Positions 59,432 through 64,000 of a stretch of 64,000 bases of DNA are shown here, piece by piece; the first letter of the stretch is position 1; every line of letters begins with the position of its first letter. Source of the stretch: SZUA-309 sp965232595 (GTDB taxonomy: Bacteria; Pseudomonadota; Gammaproteobacteria; Pseudomonadales; Azotimanducaceae); contig OZ246983.1 of the NCBI GenBank assembly GCA_965232595.1, positions 1,178,001 through 1,242,000 of the forward strand. The letters run 5' to 3'. The notes beneath the pieces are model-generated. The model was not told where the DNA came from, searched no databases, and saw nothing but the letters and a program-made list of their open reading frames with translations. Made by a program: the position numbers and the translations under genes.

Positions 59432-60676
59432 ATGATTAGAGCCATCACCTTTGCCATTCTGGCAGGCCTTTCAGGCGTTCTCCCTGCCCACGAGATCGGT
59501 CACGAACACGAACACGTTGAGGGGGGCTGGAACGCGGAAGCCGGCTTCGTCTCCGACGTCGATATCGAGTCCAGGCTCTGGAACCCACGCGGCAAGGGCC
59601 AGGACGAGGTGGATGTGCGGGCCGAGTATCTCGATCAGTTCTTCGATGCCGGGCGCACCGAGGCGGAACGCGCCGCTGACCGCGACATCAAAGCCCGCTA
59701 TGCCGGTGCCATCGTCATCAACTCGCTGATGCCGTCGGGGATCGGTATCCAGGGCGTCGGCGAAGACCGGTTCGAAGACGCGGTCAACTCGAATCGGGAC
59801 AACGGCATCACCCTGATGTCGACGTCGGTGTGGGCTTTCGAAGGCGTCAACGACGTCTCCTTTCAGGACACGCTCGACCGTACAAACGCCGCCATCGACG
59901 CGCTCGGCCTGGCCAGGGTCAGGGCCGCGGAAGACGCTCGCGAAGCGGCAGCTGAGGGACGGATGGGCGTCGTCTTCAACTCCCAGGGCGCCGACTTCGT
60001 GATCGAGGACATGGACAGGGTCGACTGGGCGAAAGACAACGGCATCCTGATCATGAACTTCACCTACAACAACGACAACGCGTTGGCCGGGGGTGGCCAG
60101 AGCCCGAAGAACCTGGGGGTGACTGAGCTCGGCCGCGAGATGATCCGGCGGATGAATGCTGCCGGCATCGTGGTGGACTGCTCGCACTCGTCCAATCAGG
60201 CGTGCATCGACGCAGCCCGATACTCCATTAAGCCCGTCATCGCTTCACACTCGAACGTGATGAAGCTCTTCCAGCAGGGACGTAACCTCAGCGACGAAGC
60301 GATCCGGGCGATCGCGGAATCCGACGGCGTCGTCTGCCCGGTTGGGGTCGGCATTTTTCTGAACAGCGAAGGCAACGCGGAAATGGCGCAGATTGCCAGG
60401 CACGTCGAGTACGTCGGCAATCTGGTCGGTCGCCGTCACACCTGCTACGCATCCGACTACTCCTACACCTACAAGGCGTTTCTCCAGGGCTTCCTGGCTG
60501 ATGTGGACAACTACCCGCCGGAGAAGGGCTTCGGCGCGCCGACCCAGAATGCCGGTGGGCGCGACATCTGGGGTGTGGCCCGAGTGCTCGAAGATGAGTA
60601 CGGGTGGGACGAAGCAGAGATCCGCGGCTTTCTCGGCGAAAACCTCATGCGGGTTTATGCGGCCAACTGGGAGTAG
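59432..60676 (+). CDS. Peptidase M19-like (membrane dipeptidase family) protein lacking typical metal ligands
   Basis: A 414-residue protein from the ATG at 59432 (GGAG ahead). A signal peptide (about 1-19) is followed by a His-rich stretch (HEIGHEHEH, 20-28). The C-terminal half matches renal-dipeptidase-like enzymes: VVDCSHSSNQA near 247-257 with H252, VIASHSN near 269-275 with H273, and RNLSDEA near 284-290. But the first metal ligands, normally an H-x-D in DGHNDLP-like sequence, are replaced by NSLMPSG near 97-103, and the bridging Glu (EGA) is Gln at 185 (NSQGA). It may therefore not be a normal zinc dipeptidase. Exported by its signal peptide. Confidence 0.75.
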   Translation: MIRAITFAILAGLSGVLPAHEIGHEHEHVEGGWNAEAGFVSDVDIESRLWNPRGKGQDEVDVRAEYLDQFFDAGRTEAERAADRDIKARYAGAIVINSLMPSGIGIQGVGEDRFEDAVNSNRDNGITLMSTSVWAFEGVNDVSFQDTLDRTNAAIDALGLARVRAAEDAREAAAEGRMGVVFNSQGADFVIEDMDRVDWAKDNGILIMNFTYNNDNALAGGGQSPKNLGVTELGREMIRRMNAAGIVVDCSHSSNQACIDAARYSIKPVIASHSNVMKLFQQGRNLSDEAIRAIAESDGVVCPVGVGIFLNSEGNAEMAQIARHVEYVGNLVGRRHTCYASDYSYTYKAFLQGFLADVDNYPPEKGFGAPTQNAGGRDIWGVARVLEDEYGWDEAEIRGFLGENLMRVYAANWE

Positions 60677-60749
60677 GAAGGCCGACTCGCGCCCTGTTCA
60701 GTCAGCTCCCTGCTCCTGCGACAGCAAGAGCGCGAGCAGGTCCTGCGTT

Positions 60750-61841
60750 TCAGGCGTCACTGGCGTGATTCCCCCGCGTCAGCTCACGTACCCGGCTCGC
60801 CACCCGCTCATGCTCCAACGCCAGGTGCGGCGGAACTTCGATGTTCCCATAGAGACCGTCTAACCCGCCTCTCCCAGTCATGATCAGCTGTATCCCCGCG
60901 TCGTAAACAACCTCAATCAGCCAGCCAAAGCGCTTGGCGCCATCGAGGGTGCGGATGTCCACATCTTCAAGAAGCACCGCACGCGCACCTGCCAGCAGCT
61001 CGAGATAATCGCGATACGAGTAGGACGCCTCGCAGATCTGCTGATAGTCGAACCAGAACACGTCGGCTGTCCGTTGCCTGCAGCTGACCGGCCTGCCGAA
61101 GACCGACGTTTCCGAAATCAGCTCCGCACCTCTCGAAATGTCATCGAACTGACGCTGCAGAACTGACGCGGCGTCTTGCAACTGCAGATCCAGGAAAGTC
61201 GAGACGTCAGCGCCAACCGATGTCCTGTAGTCCCGTGAACCGCCTATTCTGGCGACGTGGAACGCCTCGCCAAGCAGGCGCAGCGTTTCTCGCTTCGACG
61301 TCCTGAACAGCCCGCCGCCTTCCAGCGGCGCGTCCGGGTTGTTCTTCCGGAACTCGTTGCCTAAGGCGTCATCAATGACGTTTTCAGGGGAGAAGTTGGA
61401 GGTCGTCACCACCACCGTGCGGGAGGAGATGAGCTCTTTCAGCAGCAGCTCCACCACCAGCGCGTTATCGACGTCGGAGACGTGAAACTCATCGATGCAG
61501 ATGACCGATCCGGCCGGCACCAGCTCCGCAGCAACGACCGTCATGGGGTTGGCCTGGCCGCTCAGCTCGGCGAGCCTGTCCCGAACCCAGCGCATCAACT
61601 CGTGGAAGTGGACGCGCCGCTTTCCAGCCACCTCGAGGCTGTCGAAGAACAGATCCATCAGCATGGTCTTGCCGCGACCAACCGGTCCCCAGAGGTACAG
61701 GCCGCGCCCGGAAGTATCACCACGACCGCTGCTCAGATCTTCCGCAAACGACTGCATCTCGGTGATCAGCTGAATCTGATGCGCATCCTCAGCGAAGCGA
61801 TTGTGGAGACAGTGCCGCTGGTAGTCGCCGATCAGGTCCAT
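60750..61841 (-). CDS. zapE: Cell division ATPase ZapE (AFG1 family)
   Basis: A 363-residue AAA-type ATPase. Walker A is GPVGRGKT at 52-59, and the Walker B segment ICIDEFHVSDVDNA lies near 113-126; the sensor part has VVVTTSNFSPENV near 143-155. ZapE binds FtsZ at the division site and destabilises the ring under stress. The typical length is about 360 to 375. The downstream neighbour on the same strand (upstream in the coordinate sense) is the Smr-domain gene, separated by only seven bases. Confidence 0.93.
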   Translation of the reverse strand: MDLIGDYQRHCLHNRFAEDAHQIQLITEMQSFAEDLSSGRGDTSGRGLYLWGPVGRGKTMLMDLFFDSLEVAGKRRVHFHELMRWVRDRLAELSGQANPMTVVAAELVPAGSVICIDEFHVSDVDNALVVELLLKELISSRTVVVTTSNFSPENVIDDALGNEFRKNNPDAPLEGGGLFRTSKRETLRLLGEAFHVARIGGSRDYRTSVGADVSTFLDLQLQDAASVLQRQFDDISRGAELISETSVFGRPVSCRQRTADVFWFDYQQICEASYSYRDYLELLAGARAVLLEDVDIRTLDGAKRFGWLIEVVYDAGIQLIMTGRGGLDGLYGNIEVPPHLALEHERVASRVRELTRGNHASDA

Positions 61842-61848
61842 GCCGAGC

Positions 61849-62466
61849 CTATTCCGGATCGGATTTCTGGCCGTAGGCCTGTCGGGTTTCTTCTTTAGCC
61901 TCAGCGGACTTCTTGATCAGCACCAGAACCGCGCCGGTGCCGCCGTGGCGCCGATCGGCGCTGGCGTAGGCGATGACCTGCGGCAGCTGACCCAGCCAGT
62001 GCGCTACATAGCTTTTAAGCCGCGCGGGGGTCGCGCTCTGCTCGCCGCGGCCGTGCGCAATCAGCAGGGTCCGCCAGCGCTTGGCGTCGGCCAGATGGAA
62101 AAACTTGAACACCGCCTCGCGGGCTTCTTTGACGGAGAGACGGTGCAGGTCCAGCGAGCCTTCGATCGGATACTGACCATTCTTCAGGCGGGCAAACACC
62201 TGATGTTGAACGCCGTCTTTTTTCCACTCCAGAACGTCCCGGGGCTCGAGCTGCGGCACTTCTCCTAGCGTCAGCGGGTTGGGGTCCACTTTCGGCGTGC
62301 GCTCGATGCCGAGCGCGGCGTAGCGTCGCTCGAGCTGCGTGAGCGAGACAGCGCGGGGCATTTCCTTCTTAGCCTCGAGCTTCAGCTCTTCGCTCTGCGC
62401 CTTCTTCTGCGCTTTTTCGCCGAGCGGTGCCACATCGCTCATCGCTGAGCGGAAGTCGTCGTCCAT
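61849..62466 (-). CDS. Smr-domain protein (MutS2 C-terminal-like)
   Basis: A 205-residue protein. After a polar N-terminal half (with a Lys/Glu-rich stretch near 15-35 that could form a coiled coil) the Smr domain starts near 105: SLDLHRLSVKEA near 104-115, LLIAHGRGEQS near 134-144 and ADRRHGGTGAVLVLIKKS near 172-189, the residues of the nuclease-like Smr fold. Proteins of this size resemble SmrB of gammaproteobacteria, which cuts mRNA at collided ribosomes. The zapE gene follows on the same strand. Confidence 0.88.
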   Translation of the reverse strand: MDDDFRSAMSDVAPLGEKAQKKAQSEELKLEAKKEMPRAVSLTQLERRYAALGIERTPKVDPNPLTLGEVPQLEPRDVLEWKKDGVQHQVFARLKNGQYPIEGSLDLHRLSVKEAREAVFKFFHLADAKRWRTLLIAHGRGEQSATPARLKSYVAHWLGQLPQVIAYASADRRHGGTGAVLVLIKKSAEAKEETRQAYGQKSDPE

Positions 62467-62488
62467 GCGCTCTCCGGTAACGCGGTTG

Positions 62489-63268
62489 CTAGCCTCGCTG
62501 GAGCGGAATGCTCGGCAGCAGCGCAGAGCGGGTCTCAGGGATCGGCCGGTTGTCGGCCGCGTGATAGGTGAAGACCAGTGACTGCTTCACCTCGTCGGTC
62601 AGGTTCATGCCTGCAGCGTGAAAAAGGCGGCAATGGAAAAACAGCACGTCGCCCGGCTCCAGCGCGACGCTCTGGGCCGATTCCAGCAGCGCCTGGTTCT
62701 CTGCAAGCTCCGTACGCAGAAACAGCGCCGAGTCGAGCCGACCGCGGTCGAGCTCCAGGCGGTGGCTGCCCGGGATTACTTTCAGGGCCCCGTTCTTCTC
62801 GTCCTCGCTGCCGAGCGCCAGCCACACCGACACCAGCTCCGGCCGATCAAAGGACCAGTAGCGGATGTCCTGGTGCCAGAGCGTGGCGCTCGAGTAGCCG
62901 GGGTGTTTGGTCATCAGGCAGTTGTGATGGCTCTGGGAGAGCAACACGTTCTGGTGGCCGAACTCGGCGTCGAAGATCGCCCGCAGCTGGTCGCCTACTT
63001 CCAGACCCGTGGACCAGTTCCGATAGACAGGGTCCCGGGCGTAGGCGTTGAGCAGGCGGCGTGGCGTATTGCCACCCTCGGCCTGCCGGCTCTCCGGCGA
63101 GCCGGGGTAACCAACGTCCGCTTCGTACTCCACCGGCCCGAGGATCGGATCCAGGTGCTCGGCGGACACGGAGAGCAGGCGCTGCCGCGTGGCCTCCGGG
63201 CAGAGGCCACGAACGACCAGGTACCCGTCCCGCTCGAAGGCACGGGTTTCTATGGCCTCCGGGCTCAT
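62489..63268 (-). CDS. Phytanoyl-CoA dioxygenase (PhyH)-family protein
   Basis: A 259-residue non-haem Fe(II)/2-oxoglutarate oxygenase of the PhyH family. The facial triad has H-x-D in WHQDIRYW near 131-138 and the distal H in FHCRLFHAAG near 208-217, with an arginine-type residue later to bind 2-oxoglutarate. The ATG overlaps the stop of the aldehyde dehydrogenase by one base (TGATG); a GTG three bases earlier is the other possible start, overlapping by four. It hydroxylates an alkyl or acyl substrate that cannot be named. Confidence 0.88.
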   Translation of the reverse strand: MSPEAIETRAFERDGYLVVRGLCPEATRQRLLSVSAEHLDPILGPVEYEADVGYPGSPESRQAEGGNTPRRLLNAYARDPVYRNWSTGLEVGDQLRAIFDAEFGHQNVLLSQSHHNCLMTKHPGYSSATLWHQDIRYWSFDRPELVSVWLALGSEDEKNGALKVIPGSHRLELDRGRLDSALFLRTELAENQALLESAQSVALEPGDVLFFHCRLFHAAGMNLTDEVKQSLVFTYHAADNRPIPETRSALLPSIPLQRG

Positions 63269-64000
63269 CACTTCATCTGCGCCTTGACGGCCTTCAGCAT
63301 CTTCTCGCCGTAGGGCGGCTTGAGCCCGGCGAGCTCCGCCACGTTGATCTTCGACTGGGTGAAGACCGCTTTCGCGTGGCTGAAGGTCTTGAAGCCATCG
63401 TGGCCGTGATAGGAGCCCATGCCCGAGGGACCAACGCCGCCGAACGGCAGATCTTCCTGAGAGATGTGCATGATCACATCGTTGACGGTCACCCCGCCGG
63501 AAGTGGTGTGGTTCAGCACTTTCTTCTCCTCGGCGCCGTCCTGGCCGAAGTAGTAGAGGCCAAGCGGGCGATCCTTGGCGTTCACGTAGTTGATGGTTTC
63601 GTCCACCTGGCCGTAGCCTTTCACCGGCAGCACCGGGCCGAAGATCTCGTCCTGCATGAGCGCCAGATCGTCATCCGGATTCACCACCAGGGTCGGCGGC
63701 ATCTTGTGGTTCGGCTGCTGGCGGAAATCTTCACCCGCCGGATTAACCTCCACCACTTTGGCCCCGCGCGCCTTCGCCTCTTCCACGTAGCCGTTCAGGC
63801 GCTCGTAGTGGCGCTCGTTGATCACGGACGTGTAGTCCGGGTTGTCGAGCAGCGTCGGGAACATCTTCTCCACCGAGCGGGCGGCAGACTCCACGAAGTC
63901 ATCCACCTTCTCTTCCGGCACGAGGACGTAGTCGGGCGCCAGGCAGATCTGCCCGGCGTTCATGGTTTTGCCCATCATGATGGCGTCTGCCGTCTTCTGG
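63268..64000 (-). CDS. Aldehyde dehydrogenase (coniferyl-aldehyde type), C-terminal part, truncated by window edge
   Basis: The frame stays open past the ATG at 63978 to the end of the window (QKTADAIMMGKTMNAGQIC), so it is the C-terminal part of a larger protein. NAGQIC contains the catalytic Cys, DEIFGPVLPV the conserved Glu segment, and PFGGVGPSGMGSYHGHDGF the typical end. The tail resembles coniferyl aldehyde dehydrogenase (CalB-like). It oxidises an aldehyde to the acid with NAD(P). The PhyH gene begins at its stop, so an alkyl or aromatic substrate may be oxidised by both. Confidence 0.88.
   Translation of the reverse strand, partial: QKTADAIMMGKTMNAGQICLAPDYVLVPEEKVDDFVESAARSVEKMFPTLLDNPDYTSVINERHYERLNGYVEEAKARGAKVVEVNPAGEDFRQQPNHKMPPTLVVNPDDDLALMQDEIFGPVLPVKGYGQVDETINYVNAKDRPLGLYYFGQDGAEEKKVLNHTTSGGVTVNDVIMHISQEDLPFGGVGPSGMGSYHGHDGFKTFSHAKAVFTQSKINVAELAGLKPPYGEKMLKAVKAQMK

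Overview
The window is a GC-rich, densely coded stretch (about 65 genes, almost no intergenic space) of what looks like a gammaproteobacterial chromosome. The diagnostic genes are cmoA-cmoB (tRNA wobble uridine modification), an envZ/ompR-type pair, sirB2, zapE, a DUF2959 lipoprotein and the convergent ppx/ppk1 pair. The high load of acyl-CoA ligases, acyl-CoA dehydrogenases, enoyl-CoA hydratases, MaoC/hotdog dehydratases and esterases suggests a free-living, lipid- or hydrocarbon-using (possibly marine) organism; that lifestyle and any finer placement are inference. I saw no tRNA, rRNA, insertion sequence, prophage or CRISPR array.

Layout. 0-5.3 kb: end of a TPR protein, a phosphotransferase, an MFS exporter, then a tightly overlapped operon of class III alcohol dehydrogenase (frmA), an amidohydrolase and a DUF385 nitroreductase-like protein. 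5.4-13.8 kb: isochorismatase-like hydrolase; MaoC, acyl-CoA ligase and lipoprotein hydrolase; a SulP transporter; a second acyl-CoA ligase followed by an SGNH hydrolase. 13.8-20 kb: enoyl-CoA hydratases, an MFS transporter, M20 amidohydrolase plus ChaC-like cyclotransferase, an FAD oxidoreductase and a STAS-like protein. 20-25.9 kb: an alpha/beta hydrolase next to a ClpP paralogue, an HSL-type esterase, YciI, two hotdog dehydratases (one with a 13-glycine tract), and the operon DUF2959 lipoprotein / AsmA-like / enoyl-CoA hydratase. 26-30 kb: MscS channel, the longest gene-free gap, then the secreted-protein/ompR/envZ operon. 30-38.4 kb: thiolase, SMP-30 lactonase, acyl-CoA dehydrogenase, an ANKH-like membrane transporter, SirB2, an AGCS symporter and an exported amidohydrolase. 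38.5-47.3 kb: alpha/beta hydrolase, a CinA-C/nucleotidyltransferase fusion, an Fpg/Nei glycosylase, MATE, and a cluster of enoyl-CoA hydratase, luciferase-like oxidoreductase, SDR, flavin reductase and acyl-CoA dehydrogenase. 47.3-57.1 kb: LemA/M48 protease, ppx/ppk1, cmoA/cmoB, a small membrane protein and an acyl-CoA dehydrogenase. 57.1-64 kb: HdeD-like protein, hydrolase, VOC protein, an M19-like protein, zapE, smr, a PhyH oxygenase and the C-terminal part of an aldehyde dehydrogenase running off the end.

The genes do not form one pathway; they are small operons, many joined by 1-4 base stop/start overlaps. Nothing in the window amounts to a clear new defence or mobile system. The most unusual items are the CinA-C/nucleotidyltransferase fusion, a ClpP paralogue away from clpX, a bacterial ANKH-like protein, an M19-like protein that has lost the usual metal ligands, and a 13-glycine insert in a dehydratase. 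No database search was possible; family names come from motif recognition.
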